Assembly (NCBI GenBank): GCA_964569385.1
Contig: CAZMUM010000010.1
Location: forward strand, 1-64,000
Direction of reading: 5' to 3'
DNA length: 64,000 nt
Origin: JAADHX01 sp964569385
Lineage (GTDB): Bacteria > Actinomycetota > Acidimicrobiia > Acidimicrobiales > Poriferisodalaceae
This document shows positions 25,460 to 35,042 of the stretch, in pieces. The notes below the pieces were generated by a model that was given only the letters and a program-made list of their open reading frames with translations, was not told the origin of the DNA and ran no database searches. The position numbers and the translations under genes are program-made. The first letter of the stretch is position 1. Each line of letters opens with the position of its first letter.

Positions 25460-26632
25460 CTAATCGCGATGTGTTTGATCACCGTTTGCGACTAGGCAAA
25501 GGTCGAGGTGGTCCTTGCCCGACGCACCCAGCAGTTGGTCTGGAACTTCGATGCCGACAGTTTGACCCCGCTTATCGACCTCCTCGTCGAGGTCATCGAG
25601 AACCCTGATCGTGTAACCAAGACCGACAAGGGTCGTCAGAATATCGACGCCCTCAACGCCCGACACTCGCGAGATCAGATCTGGCGAGTACTCAAGCAAG
25701 ACGACTGGTCGGTCGCGTTCGAGCAGTCTCAGCCCGCCGGCAACGGCAAGGCCTTCGGCGCCTTCGATATCGAGCTTGATGAGGTCGACGTGCTGTATCG
25801 AATCGACCAGAGAGTCGAGCGTGAGGGTGGGGCTTATCGTTCTTACCGCGAGTACTGCTGGCTCGGTTGTCTTGATCAGCTCGTCGAGGCGGCCTCCGAC
25901 GATTCCGTTGCTGCCAGCGGCGGTATCGATGACCAGTGAACCGGCCCGGTCTCCGACCGCCGCGTTGTGCACCTCGACATGGTCGAAGCCGTTGAGAGCG
26001 GCACTGATTCGCAACAGGCGAGCGTTTTCGGTTAGTGCCTCGATCGCAACGACCCGACCAGTCGGGCCGACGATAGCGGCCGCATAAAACGAGATGACTC
26101 CGATGTTGGCGCCGCAATCGATCACGGTGTGGCCTTGCTGAAGGTGTTTGTCGAGCGCGGCCAGAACGTGGGGTTCGTAGGCGCCGGTGCGGGCGAGCAC
26201 TTCGCCAACGGCCGTGTCGCCGTCGGGGATTAACAGCTTGTGGCTGCCGCGGTCGACAACTGTGAAGCCTTCACCGTCGACGCCGCCGAGCAGCAATCGG
26301 AACGTCTCGCTTCGTCGAAACTCGTTGGAGTGGGCAAAGTACGGGAGTACGTCCCGCACCGACCATGATCCGATGTGGCTGGAGAAGAACTTCAGCCCTT
26401 CGGGGTCGGCTGGTCGCCCGTGAAACAGACGATAAGCAGCATGGATATCGGCTTCGGTCAGGCGGTCGTCGGTCGGTGAGGAGGCCTTCTGAATGGCAGT
26501 ATTCGTGTCGGTCCAATCGTGTTCTTGCCGAAGATTGTCTTCGAGCGAAGGAGCCCCGCGAATCAAGCCGCGAAGGCGAGAACGGATCGGGTCCGGAAGT
26601 TTGGCGATTAGTGAGGCTACGACGTTTGCCAT
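25460..26632 (-). CDS. FkbM family methyltransferase with N-terminal DUF4214-like region
   Basis: 390 residues. An N-terminal segment (LTEADIHAAYRLFHGRPAD, near 58-76, to YFAHSNEFRRSETF) resembles the DUF4214-type domain often attached to glycan-modifying enzymes. The FkbM methyltransferase follows, with VIDCGANIGVISFYAA, VVAIEALTENARLL and IKLDIEGAEGLAVAGGLRLL. FkbM enzymes O-methylate sugars or polyketides. It is the first gene of the reverse-strand operon that ends at 20398. The sugar methylated is unknown. Confidence 0.83.
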   Translation of the reverse strand: MANVVASLIAKLPDPIRSRLRGLIRGAPSLEDNLRQEHDWTDTNTAIQKASSPTDDRLTEADIHAAYRLFHGRPADPEGLKFFSSHIGSWSVRDVLPYFAHSNEFRRSETFRLLLGGVDGEGFTVVDRGSHKLLIPDGDTAVGEVLARTGAYEPHVLAALDKHLQQGHTVIDCGANIGVISFYAAAIVGPTGRVVAIEALTENARLLRISAALNGFDHVEVHNAAVGDRAGSLVIDTAAGSNGIVGGRLDELIKTTEPAVLAVRTISPTLTLDSLVDSIQHVDLIKLDIEGAEGLAVAGGLRLLERDRPVVLLEYSPDLISRVSGVEGVDILTTLVGLGYTIRVLDDLDEEVDKRGQTVGIEVPDQLLGASGKDHLDLCLVANGDQTHRD

Positions 26633-26672
26633 TGCCGAAACGTAGCGCTTGGACCGAGCGATCGTATCGATG

Positions 26673-27524
26673 TCACCGATCGATCTTCACTGACCTGACC
26701 CGTGCGAAGGCTGCCGCAATGGGTGATGTCAACGGTCCTGGTGCCGAGCGCAAGGCCTTGCCATCGATGGTGGCGATTGGTTGTACGTCGCGTGTTGACG
26801 ATGTGAGGAACGCTTCGTTTGTATGCCTAAGAGCGCTAAAGGGCACGTTTAGTTCCTCGATTGGTATCCCGCCGGCGTCGGCCACTTCGAGGACGAGCTG
26901 TCGGGTCACGCCAGCTAGGCAGCCAGATGAAAGAGGTGGCGTCACCAGCCGACCCTCGAACTCGATCACGATGTTCGACCCGGTGCCCTCGCACAACTGG
27001 TCTTGAGTGTTGGCCAGGAGCGCCTCGCTGGCTCCCACGCCCAATGCCGAGGCCAGGGCCCGCACATTCTCGCCATAACTGGTGCTCTTGACACCAGCAA
27101 GGGCGCCACGTTCGTTGCGCGTCCAAGGCACCGTAACCACATCGGTGATCGGCGCTGCGGCTAAGCGCGGACCAGTAGCGATGATGAGTCTGGTCCGGCC
27201 AGTCCCGCGACTCGAACCTAACGGCGCATCACCGCCAGTAAGGGTGATGCGAAGTTTGGCTAGACCGTCTCTGCTCCCGGCAACGCTGTGGATTGCTTCG
27301 CGAATTTCGTCGTCGGCCCAATGAAGGTCGAGCGCTATCTGTTCAGCCGATCTGCGCAACCGCGCAAGATGTCGACCGAGAGCGAAAGGCACGCCGTTGT
27401 TCAGGGGAATAGTCTCAAACACGCCATCTCCCACAGTGATCACGTGGTCAACTGCACTAATTCGGGCATCGGCTACCGGTGTCAGTGTTCCGTCGATCCA
27501 CATTTGGTCAATAGCATCTGCCAT
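26673..27524 (-). CDS. pabC: Class IV aminotransferase, aminodeoxychorismate lyase-like
   Basis: 283 residues, matching PabC/DAAT/BCAT fold type IV PLP enzymes. The PLP-binding Lys146 lies in AGVKSTSYGENV, with CEGTGSNIVIEFEGRLVTPPL downstream. FETIPLNNGVPFALGRHLARL is the usual N-terminal segment. Length and motifs favour 4-amino-4-deoxychorismate lyase (p-aminobenzoate and folate synthesis), but branched-chain or D-amino acid aminotransferase cannot be excluded. It is divergent from the LCP gene with 64 bp between starts. Confidence 0.75.
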   Translation of the reverse strand: MADAIDQMWIDGTLTPVADARISAVDHVITVGDGVFETIPLNNGVPFALGRHLARLRRSAEQIALDLHWADDEIREAIHSVAGSRDGLAKLRITLTGGDAPLGSSRGTGRTRLIIATGPRLAAAPITDVVTVPWTRNERGALAGVKSTSYGENVRALASALGVGASEALLANTQDQLCEGTGSNIVIEFEGRLVTPPLSSGCLAGVTRQLVLEVADAGGIPIEELNVPFSALRHTNEAFLTSSTRDVQPIATIDGKALRSAPGPLTSPIAAAFARVRSVKIDR

Positions 27525-27588
27525 CGCTACATCTTCGCGTCGAAAGGTGCCACTGCGAAGCCCGGTGTCGCTGGTACGTTCAATCGCC

Positions 27589-29127
27589 GTGACACGACGC
27601 CGACTTCGCTGGACCCGATCGCGGGGTCAACGCATCGTCATTGGTGTCAACGTGGTGCTGATCTCGGCGCTGGCCATTGGTGCCGGTGGGGTTTGGTACG
27701 CGGCTCAGAAGCTTGGCGATGTGCAACGCATTGATGTAGCAGGCCAACTCACGGCTGCTCCGGAGGGTTCACCGCTCACTGCGGCAGACATTCGAATCAT
27801 CGACCCGGCCACCATGGTTGCCCAGGCCGGCACGACAACGACTGAACCGTCTGAGCCCCCAGGTCCGGCCGAGAACTACCTGATAGTTGGGTCAGACAAT
27901 GCCGAGGAGGTCGACCCGAACAATCCGATCCTGATCGGCCGAGATGTCACCAGCAACTTGGCCGACACCATCATGTTGCTTCGCCTCGAACCCGAGACCG
28001 GAGCCGCAACTTTGCTGTCGATTCCTCGGGATCTAGAGGTCGAGATCTCGGGCACAGATAGAAAGTTGAAGATCAACGCTGCATTTAACTTCGAAGAACC
28101 GTACGTAGATCGTGTCGCGAGGTTGATCAACACTGTCGAGGAAGGCCTCGACGTTGGCATTCAGCATTACCTCGAAGTCGACATCGCTGCGTTCCAGCGG
28201 CTCGTCGACCAGGTCGGTGGCGTGATGGTGTGCTTCGACGGACCGTCACGCGATAGCGAAACTGGCCTCGACATAGCGACCGGCGGATGGCATGAGCTCG
28301 ACGGAACAGCCGCGCTGGCGTTCGTGCGTAGCCGAGCAATGGACACTCAGAACCGCGACGGCGTATGGAAGAACGTAAGCGGCCGGGCCGACCTCGACCG
28401 AATTGAACGCCAGCAAGAATTCGCCCGCGAGGCGATCGATCAGGTTGCAGGCGACATCTCAACCAGCCCAGGCCTGCTCTTTGGGGTCCTCGACATAGCT
28501 GCTGACGAACTTGTCGTATCCAATAGCTTCGATGTTGTTGGAGATGGCCGGAATCTGGCGGCCTGGTTTGGTGGTATCGAAGACGATGACTTGTTGACGA
28601 TGTCGCTCAAGGTCGAGGACCTTCCCAAAACCCCAGAACACGGCGATGAGTTCCGGCTTGGCATGCTCGCCGAGGCTGAAGGCCAGCTCGATATTTTCCG
28701 CGGTATCGGCCCGTTCGATGTGGTGCCTAAGCGGGTCGATGTGACTGTGCTCGGAACAGAACGAGCCGTTGTTTCCGAAGGGTTGGCCGAGCTCGACTTC
28801 GACGCCTCATCGGCGACTTCAGTCAGCGGCGACGAGGTGGTTATTCGATACGGCTTTGGCGGCCACCAAGCGGCCAACCTGGTGGCTGCGTTCTTGGATG
28901 CAAGGATCGAATTTGTCGCAGACGCCGACCTCTTTGGTAACGAAATCGTGCTCGAGCTTGGAGCTGAGGCGCCAGCGGTATTGGCAACGCCGAGGGTTCT
29001 AACAGTCGCCGCTCAGGAGCTGGTTGTGCCAACAACAACCTCGACGACCGTTGTCGGTCCAACAACGACTGAGGCTCCCGTGTTGTCTGAGTGGCCCTTT
29101 GACTGCAGTTTGCCCAAACCTGAGTAG
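27589..29127 (+). CDS. LytR-CpsA-Psr (LCP) family glycopolymer ligase
   Basis: 512 residues from a GTG at 27589; longer frames overlap the divergent aminotransferase. An Arg-rich cytoplasmic start and one membrane helix (about 14-35) precede the LCP domain (about 98-250), with TLLSIPRDLEVEISG, KINAAFNFEEP and LDGTAALAFVRSR. A LytR_C-like domain follows (about 360-480) and then a Thr-rich tail. LCP proteins transfer lipid-linked polysaccharide or teichoic-acid-like polymers to peptidoglycan outside the membrane. This gene heads the region that encodes UDP-xylose synthesis and GT4 enzymes. Confidence 0.9.
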   Translation: MTRRRLRWTRSRGQRIVIGVNVVLISALAIGAGGVWYAAQKLGDVQRIDVAGQLTAAPEGSPLTAADIRIIDPATMVAQAGTTTTEPSEPPGPAENYLIVGSDNAEEVDPNNPILIGRDVTSNLADTIMLLRLEPETGAATLLSIPRDLEVEISGTDRKLKINAAFNFEEPYVDRVARLINTVEEGLDVGIQHYLEVDIAAFQRLVDQVGGVMVCFDGPSRDSETGLDIATGGWHELDGTAALAFVRSRAMDTQNRDGVWKNVSGRADLDRIERQQEFAREAIDQVAGDISTSPGLLFGVLDIAADELVVSNSFDVVGDGRNLAAWFGGIEDDDLLTMSLKVEDLPKTPEHGDEFRLGMLAEAEGQLDIFRGIGPFDVVPKRVDVTVLGTERAVVSEGLAELDFDASSATSVSGDEVVIRYGFGGHQAANLVAAFLDARIEFVADADLFGNEIVLELGAEAPAVLATPRVLTVAAQELVVPTTTSTTVVGPTTTEAPVLSEWPFDCSLPKPE

Positions 29128-29235
29128 TCAAACCGCTATCTGACATCGACGACGCGCCGACGTAGACGTCATGGCGACCGTCATAATGAACGTGTCGAAT
29201 CAGGCGCGGGCCGGTAGGCGACCGCAGGAGACCAC

Positions 29236-30507
29236 ATGAGTAGAATCGCAGTAATCGGAACTGGCTACGTCGGCCTAACGACTGGCGCGTGTTTCGCGCA
29301 CATCGGCCACGATGTTGTCTGCGCCGACATAGATGCCGACAAAGTTGCCCGACTGCAAAGAGGCGAGATTCCGATCCTCGAACCTGGCCTCGACGAACTC
29401 GTGCTCAACGCCGTCGCCGATGGAAAGTTGAGCTTTGTAGTTGGGGCCGCCGAGGCCGCTAAGGACTGCGAATTCGCCTACTTGTGCGTGCCCACGCCAC
29501 AAGACGATGATGGCTCGGCCGACCTCTCCTACGTCGAGACCGCAGCACGCCAGATAGCGCCGGTGCTTCCGACCGGGGCCGTGGTGGTCAATAAGTCGAC
29601 CGTTCCTGTCGGCTCAACCTTTGTTGTCGAACGGGCCATGAACCGACCAGATGTCAAGGTTGTGTCGAACCCGGAGTTCCTTCGTGAAGGATCGGCCGTC
29701 CACGACTTCTTGCATCCCGACCGTGTCGTCATTGGCACCGAAGACCGTGACACCGCGGTGAAGGTGGCGTCGCTGTTCCTAGGTCTTACCGCTCCTGTTA
29801 TCGTGACCGATCCAGCATCAGCTGAGACCATCAAATACGCCGCCAACTCGTTCCTGGCCACGAAGTTGTCGTTCGTCAATGCCATGGCCACGGTTTGCGA
29901 AGCGGTTGGAGCCAACATCAACGATGTTGTGCTCGGGATGGGTACAGACCCGAGAATTGGCGAAAAGTTCCTGAAGCCCGGCCCCGGTTGGGGTGGGTCG
30001 TGTTTCCCTAAGGACACTCGCGCCATGGTTAAGATCGCCGAGAACGCTGGATACGACTTCGAGATGCTTCGTGGTGTTATCAACGCCAACGAGCTGCAGT
30101 TCGATCTTGTGGCCGCCAAAGTCGAGGCCATGTGCGGTGGCGATCTTGCTGGAGTAAAAGTTGCGGTGTGGGGCCTGACGTTTAAAGCCAACACCGACGA
30201 TCTTCGCGAGTCGCCAAGTCTTGAAGTGATCAACCGGTTGATCGAACGTGGAGCCGAGGTATTGGCCTACGATCCCGCAATCCACTCCGACCTTGACAAC
30301 GTCTCGGTCAGCGAATCGGCTTACACAGCTGTTGAGGGCGCCGATATCGTGGTGTTACTCACTGAGTGGGACGAGTTCCGCTGGCTCGACATGGCCAAAG
30401 TCGCCGACCTGATGACCACACCGCGCATCTACGACACTCGCAACGTGATTGATGTTCCCGTCGCCCGACGGGCAGGATTCGAGATCAGTTCACTCGGCCG
30501 CGCATGA
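29236..30507 (+). CDS. ugd: UDP-glucose 6-dehydrogenase
   Basis: 423 residues with the NAD-binding IGTGYVGLTTGACFA (7-21), VVSNPEFLREGSAV and the catalytic Cys256 in GWGGSCFPKDT. It oxidises UDP-glucose to UDP-glucuronate. A GGAG ribosome site is well spaced before the ATG. The stop codon overlaps the next ATG (ATGA), coupling it to a UDP-glucuronate decarboxylase, so the pair would supply UDP-xylose as well as UDP-glucuronate. Confidence 0.95.
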   Translation: MSRIAVIGTGYVGLTTGACFAHIGHDVVCADIDADKVARLQRGEIPILEPGLDELVLNAVADGKLSFVVGAAEAAKDCEFAYLCVPTPQDDDGSADLSYVETAARQIAPVLPTGAVVVNKSTVPVGSTFVVERAMNRPDVKVVSNPEFLREGSAVHDFLHPDRVVIGTEDRDTAVKVASLFLGLTAPVIVTDPASAETIKYAANSFLATKLSFVNAMATVCEAVGANINDVVLGMGTDPRIGEKFLKPGPGWGGSCFPKDTRAMVKIAENAGYDFEMLRGVINANELQFDLVAAKVEAMCGGDLAGVKVAVWGLTFKANTDDLRESPSLEVINRLIERGAEVLAYDPAIHSDLDNVSVSESAYTAVEGADIVVLLTEWDEFRWLDMAKVADLMTTPRIYDTRNVIDVPVARRAGFEISSLGRA

Positions 30508-31439
30508 GCAGAATCGTCATCACCGGAGGAGCCGGATTTCTTGGTTCGCACTTGTGCGACGCTCTGTTAGCCGATGATCACGAGATAGTCGCAATAGACA
30601 ACCTCGTGACTGGCCGGGTCGCCAACATCGGACACCTCGTCGGCGCCGACAACTTTCAGTTCATCCGTCAAGACGTTACCGACTACTTGTGGGTGCCGGG
30701 ACCCGTCGACATTGTTCTGCACTTCGCGTCGCCGGCGTCGCCCATCGACTACCTCGAGATACCCATCCAAACTCTAAAAGTCGGAAGTCTTGGCACCCAC
30801 AACGCACTCGGGCTCGCTAAGGACAAGGGTGCGAGGTTCTTTCTTGCCAGTACCAGCGAGGTATATGGCGATCCCGAGGTCCACCCGCAAACTGAGAGCT
30901 ACTGGGGCAACGTGAATCCCGTTGGCGTTCGCGGCTGCTACGACGAAGCCAAACGGTTCGCCGAGGCAATGACAATGGCGTACCACCGCGTGCACGGCGT
31001 CGACATTCGCATCGCCCGCATCTTCAACACCTACGGTCCGCGCATGCGTCCCAACGACGGCCGAGTGGTCTCGACGTTCCTGACCCAATCGCTGTCGGCC
31101 AAGCCCATAACGGTGTTCGGTGACGGCACTCAGACGAGGAGTTTCTGCTACGTCGACGACCTTGTCGACGGTATTTTGGCCCTCTTGTGGTCCGATTATG
31201 CCGGTCCGGTCAACGTTGGCAACCCCGCCGAGCACACAATGCTCGAGTTGGCCGAGGTTGTGCAGCAAGTAACCCGACGCGACTCACCTATCGAGTACCA
31301 AAGTCTCCCCGTCGACGATCCGACCCGCCGGCGTCCCGACATTTCGCTGCTCACGAGCATTAGTGGCTGGACTCCAGGTACTGGCTTAGTCGAAGGGTTG
31401 ACCAATACTGCACAGTGGCTCGATGGCGAAATGAGCTAG
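30504..31439 (+). CDS. uxs: UDP-glucuronate decarboxylase (UDP-xylose synthase)
   Basis: 311 residues of the extended short-chain dehydrogenase family. TGGAGFLGSHLCDALL (7-22), FASPASPIDYLE, STSEVYGDP (117-124) and the Tyr146-x3-Lys150 pair (GCYDEAKR) are typical of UXS, as is RIFNTYGPRMRPNDGRVVS. It decarboxylates UDP-glucuronate to UDP-xylose. The 4-bp overlap with ugd supports a shared pathway. Confidence 0.92.
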   Translation: MSRIVITGGAGFLGSHLCDALLADDHEIVAIDNLVTGRVANIGHLVGADNFQFIRQDVTDYLWVPGPVDIVLHFASPASPIDYLEIPIQTLKVGSLGTHNALGLAKDKGARFFLASTSEVYGDPEVHPQTESYWGNVNPVGVRGCYDEAKRFAEAMTMAYHRVHGVDIRIARIFNTYGPRMRPNDGRVVSTFLTQSLSAKPITVFGDGTQTRSFCYVDDLVDGILALLWSDYAGPVNVGNPAEHTMLELAEVVQQVTRRDSPIEYQSLPVDDPTRRRPDISLLTSISGWTPGTGLVEGLTNTAQWLDGEMS

Positions 31440-31517
31440 CTCCCATCCGCATGGCTTGAAAGTTCGACTAGTGAGAGCTGCGCAGCTGAACCCCGCTGGT
31501 GTCGAGGGTCTGTAACT

Positions 31518-32627
31518 ATGTTGTCTGTGGAAACGCTTCGAGTGACGGTGGTAGCTGAGGCGTTGTGGCATCGCGTCCCGGGCGGGACGGGAGTCGCGAC
31601 GCTAGAATTGCTGCGGGGCCTGCAACGACGTACGGACGTGGCCCTCGATGCTGTCTGCGCCAACAGAAGCCAAGAGGCTGTAAGCCAATCGCCTGTTGAA
31701 GTGCGACGGACTCGACTGCCTCGGGTTGCGTTGTACGAAGCATGGGCCCGTTCTGGTCGGCCCGATGTCTCTGGCCAAGAGGCCCAGGTGATTCACTCGC
31801 CGATGCTTATGGCACCAACGTCATCAACTCGGCCCGTCGTGGTGACCGTGCACGACCTGGCATGGCTACGTCGCCCCGAAGATTTTCCGCGTCGCGCTCT
31901 TGAGCTATATCGACGAATGTGGAAACGCGTCAGCTCCGACGCCGCGCACATCATCTGCTCGTCACAGACAACGGCCGACCACGCGGCGAGCGCCGGCGCC
32001 GATGCCGACCAAGTCTCTGTTGTTTACCTTGGAGGACGGAACCTGCACTCCTGGCCAGGCAGCGTTAGCGGGTCATTTGGAGTTCGTTCGCCGTACATCT
32101 TGTCGGTCGGAACCGCCGAACCCCGCAAGAACCTTGGGCGCTTGTTGGCCGCGTTCGAGGCCAGCGAGTTGTGGCGCGACGGCGTTCAGCTAGCGATTGT
32201 GGGGCCAGACGGGTGGCGCTTTGAGTTAGCGGCATCGCTCGACGGGTTGCACCCAGAAGCCCGAGCTCACGTGGTCGCGATCGGACAGGTGGGAGATGCC
32301 CAACTGGGGGCGCTCTACAAACACGCCACCGCGTTTGCGTACCCAAGCCTGCTTGAAGGTTTCGGTCTTCCGGTGCTCGAGGCCCTAGCCGCAGGGACGC
32401 CAGTCCTAACTAGCTCAACCACCGCGACAGCCGAGATCGCCGGCGACGCTGGGGTGCTGGTCGATCCAACCTCAGTCCCCGACATCGCCGCTGGTCTCAA
32501 GCGGATTGTTTCCGATGACGAGTTGCGTAAGACGTTGGCGGCCGCCGCCCCCGGTCAAGCCGAGCGGTTCTCGTGGTCGCGCCACCTAGACGAGACCGTG
32601 GCGATTTACCGAGGCGTGGCCGGGTGA
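31518..32627 (+). CDS. GT4 family glycosyltransferase
   Basis: 369 residues. It opens with VVAEALWHRVPGGTGVATLELL and has VVTVHDLAWLRRPEDFPR, SVGTAEPRKNLGRLLAAF and YPSLLEGFGLPVLEALAAG, the standard order of a retaining GT4 enzyme of the mannosyl/rhamnosyltransferase-like group. A GAGGGT site precedes the ATG. The stop overlaps the GTG of the next glycosyltransferase gene. The sugar is not predictable. Confidence 0.9.
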   Translation: MLSVETLRVTVVAEALWHRVPGGTGVATLELLRGLQRRTDVALDAVCANRSQEAVSQSPVEVRRTRLPRVALYEAWARSGRPDVSGQEAQVIHSPMLMAPTSSTRPVVVTVHDLAWLRRPEDFPRRALELYRRMWKRVSSDAAHIICSSQTTADHAASAGADADQVSVVYLGGRNLHSWPGSVSGSFGVRSPYILSVGTAEPRKNLGRLLAAFEASELWRDGVQLAIVGPDGWRFELAASLDGLHPEARAHVVAIGQVGDAQLGALYKHATAFAYPSLLEGFGLPVLEALAAGTPVLTSSTTATAEIAGDAGVLVDPTSVPDIAAGLKRIVSDDELRKTLAAAAPGQAERFSWSRHLDETVAIYRGVAG

Positions 32628-33718
32628 TACGCGTCGGTGTGAACTTGATGTGGCTGCGGCCAGGCGAGGTCGGTGGTTCGGAGCAGTACCTAGTCAGAAT
32701 CCTCGATGCGCTCGGACGTCGCCCGGAGTCTGGGTTCGAGCTGAAGTTGTACGTGTTGCCCGAGTTCGCTGACGCCCACCCCGATCTGGTGAAGCAGTTC
32801 TCCACGTCAGCTGCTCCGATTAAGAATGCCACCCCCGCACGACGGGTCTTGTGTGAGCAGCGCTGGCTGCCGGCGAGGCTTGGCCGCGATGGCATCGATG
32901 TGGCGTTCCATCCTGGGGGCACGATGCCTCTCAGGCCGGGGCCGCGCCCTGTGTTGCTGGTGCACGACATCCAGTATCTGGACTATCCCCAACATTTCTC
33001 GAAAGTGAAACTTCGCTACTTGGCGGCTCAAGTTCCACGTAGCGTTCGCCGCGCGTGTGTTCTGACGGCACCAAGCCGGTTCACCCTTGATCGACTAGGC
33101 GAGGCCTTTGGCATCGGCGCTGAATCCACAGTGGTGATTCCCCACGGAATCGACGCCAGGCGGCAAGTAGCCGAACCATTCGTCGTCGATCGCCCCGTGA
33201 TTCTGTACCCGGCCATTACCTATCCGCACAAGAACCACATCACTTTGTTGAAGGCCGTGGCCGGACTTGTTGAGCCCGTGAAGCTGGTGCTTACTGGCGG
33301 TCAAGCCGGAGCCGAAGCCGATATCGAACGGAGCATTGCCGAGCTAGGCCTCTCCGACACTGTCGACAGACTGGGCCGAGTGAACGGCGCCGACCTCGAA
33401 CGATGGTGGGCCACGGCCGCTGTTCTGGCCTGGCCTTCCAAGTACGAGGGCTTCGGGGCGCCTCTGCTCGAGGCCATGGTGCATGGTGTTCCGATCGTTG
33501 CCTCCGACCGGACTGCTGTGCCAGAGGTAGTAGGAGATGCCGGAATGCTCGTTGACGCGCATGATGTGACGCAGTGGACGTCGGCACTGTCGGCTGCGCT
33601 CGGCCCTGAAAACGCGGAACGTCTACGCGACTTGGGTCAGCAGCGGGCACGGTCGTTCACCGCCGACCGCGCCGTCGATGCATTTCTTAGCGCGGTCGAG
33701 CTCGCCTATCGCACCTGA
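32624..33718 (+). CDS. GT4 family glycosyltransferase
   Basis: 364 residues from a GTG that overlaps the preceding stop (GTGA). VGVNLMWLRPGEVGGSEQYL is the acceptor-side start. LYPAITYPHKNHITLLKAV and WPSKYEGFGAPLLEAMVHG mark the second Rossmann half and donor site. Sequence and position make it a sister of the preceding gene. It likely adds another residue to the same oligosaccharide. Confidence 0.9.
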   Translation: MIRVGVNLMWLRPGEVGGSEQYLVRILDALGRRPESGFELKLYVLPEFADAHPDLVKQFSTSAAPIKNATPARRVLCEQRWLPARLGRDGIDVAFHPGGTMPLRPGPRPVLLVHDIQYLDYPQHFSKVKLRYLAAQVPRSVRRACVLTAPSRFTLDRLGEAFGIGAESTVVIPHGIDARRQVAEPFVVDRPVILYPAITYPHKNHITLLKAVAGLVEPVKLVLTGGQAGAEADIERSIAELGLSDTVDRLGRVNGADLERWWATAAVLAWPSKYEGFGAPLLEAMVHGVPIVASDRTAVPEVVGDAGMLVDAHDVTQWTSALSAALGPENAERLRDLGQQRARSFTADRAVDAFLSAVELAYRT

Positions 33719-33737
33719 ACCGATACCGTCTTGGGCC

Positions 33738-34955
33738 GTGGATCTCCTGGTTATCTGTCCTCACTTCGAACCCGACGTGGCGCCCACTGGCACGGTGATG
33801 ACTCGCATCGTGCACGAGCTCGCAGCTCGGGGTCACCGGTTGCACGTCATTACGTCGTTGCCGTGGTACCTCAACCACAGTGTCGAGCCCGCATGGCGCG
33901 GCAAGCTCGTACAACGAGAGAACGTCGAGTGGGGTCGCATTACCCGGGTTCACCCGTTCCCGTCGCCAGACAAAACCAACTTGGCCCGCCGCTCACTGTC
34001 GTTTGCCGGATTCACTGCCATCGCCACAGCGGTGGCTATGTTCGGCCGCAAAGTCGACGGAGTGCTTGTCATGTCGCCACCCCTTACGTTTGGTCCGGCC
34101 GGATGGTTAGCGGGTCTGACCCGTCGAGCACCGTTCGTGTTCAACATCCAAGACGTCTACCCAGACGTGGCCGTCGAGGTCGGCGCGATCACGAATCCGC
34201 GGGTCATCAAAGGCCTCCAATGGATCGAACGGTTCAGCTACAACCGTGCCGACGCCGTGACAGTCCTGTCGACCGACCTGCATCGCAACCTGGCAGCCAA
34301 GACCGACGGTCGCAAGGTTCGAATCATTCCTAATTTCGTCGATATCCACGCGATCGAGCCGGGCGATCCCATCAACGAGTACCGCCGCGAGCTAGGTCTC
34401 AAGGACCAAACGATCGTCATGTACGCAGGGAACATTGGCTACAGCCAACCCCTGGAGCTAGTCGTTGCTGCGGCGAGGGCATTCGCCGAGCGTCCAGACG
34501 TGCACTTTGTTGTCAACGGCGGCGGTAGCGGCCGAGCCTCGGTTGAGCTGGCAGCCAAGGGCCTCAGCAATATCACCTTCCTCGACCTTCAGCCCATCGA
34601 GCGGCTCCCCGAAGTACTAGCGGCTGGCGATATTCACCTGGTGCTACTGCGAAAGGGCTTGTCGGCCTCGTCGGTTCCTTCAAAGACTTTTTCGATTCTT
34701 GCCGCGGGACGGCCATTGATCTGTTCTGTCGACGCTGGCAGCGAGGTAGCGCGAGTTGTGGCCGACGCCGATTGCGGTATCGCAGTGCCACCCGAGGACG
34801 CCAAGGCGTTCATCGAGGCCGTGCGTTCTCTTGTCGAGAACCACGCCGAACGTATCGCTGCTGGCAACCGTGCGAGGTCGTTTGTCGAGAAGTGGTATTC
34901 GCCAGCGGCGGTAGCCGCCGCCTACGACGACCTGTTTGTCGAGCTACAAACCTGA
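33738..34955 (+). CDS. GT4 family glycosyltransferase, WbuB-like
   Basis: 405 residues from a GTG at 33738. DLLVICPHFEPDVAPTGTVM, YLNHSVEPAWRGKLVQRENV and FVFNIQDVYPDVAVEVGAI match the WbuB group of GT4 enzymes, which transfer N-acetyl amino sugars such as N-acetylfucosamine in O-antigen synthesis. YAGNIGYSQPLELVVAAARAF and SSVPSKTFSILAAGRPLIC complete the second domain. It begins 19 bp after the previous gene. The ribosome site is weak. Confidence 0.86.
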   Translation: MDLLVICPHFEPDVAPTGTVMTRIVHELAARGHRLHVITSLPWYLNHSVEPAWRGKLVQRENVEWGRITRVHPFPSPDKTNLARRSLSFAGFTAIATAVAMFGRKVDGVLVMSPPLTFGPAGWLAGLTRRAPFVFNIQDVYPDVAVEVGAITNPRVIKGLQWIERFSYNRADAVTVLSTDLHRNLAAKTDGRKVRIIPNFVDIHAIEPGDPINEYRRELGLKDQTIVMYAGNIGYSQPLELVVAAARAFAERPDVHFVVNGGGSGRASVELAAKGLSNITFLDLQPIERLPEVLAAGDIHLVLLRKGLSASSVPSKTFSILAAGRPLICSVDAGSEVARVVADADCGIAVPPEDAKAFIEAVRSLVENHAERIAAGNRARSFVEKWYSPAAVAAAYDDLFVELQT

Positions 34956-35042
34956 GTCTCGAGTAGCTAGGTCAAAAAATATCGGCATGGAACGTGCCGC
35001 GGTGCCACGTCGCCTCGACTGAGCGGTATTCTGGTAGGCCGT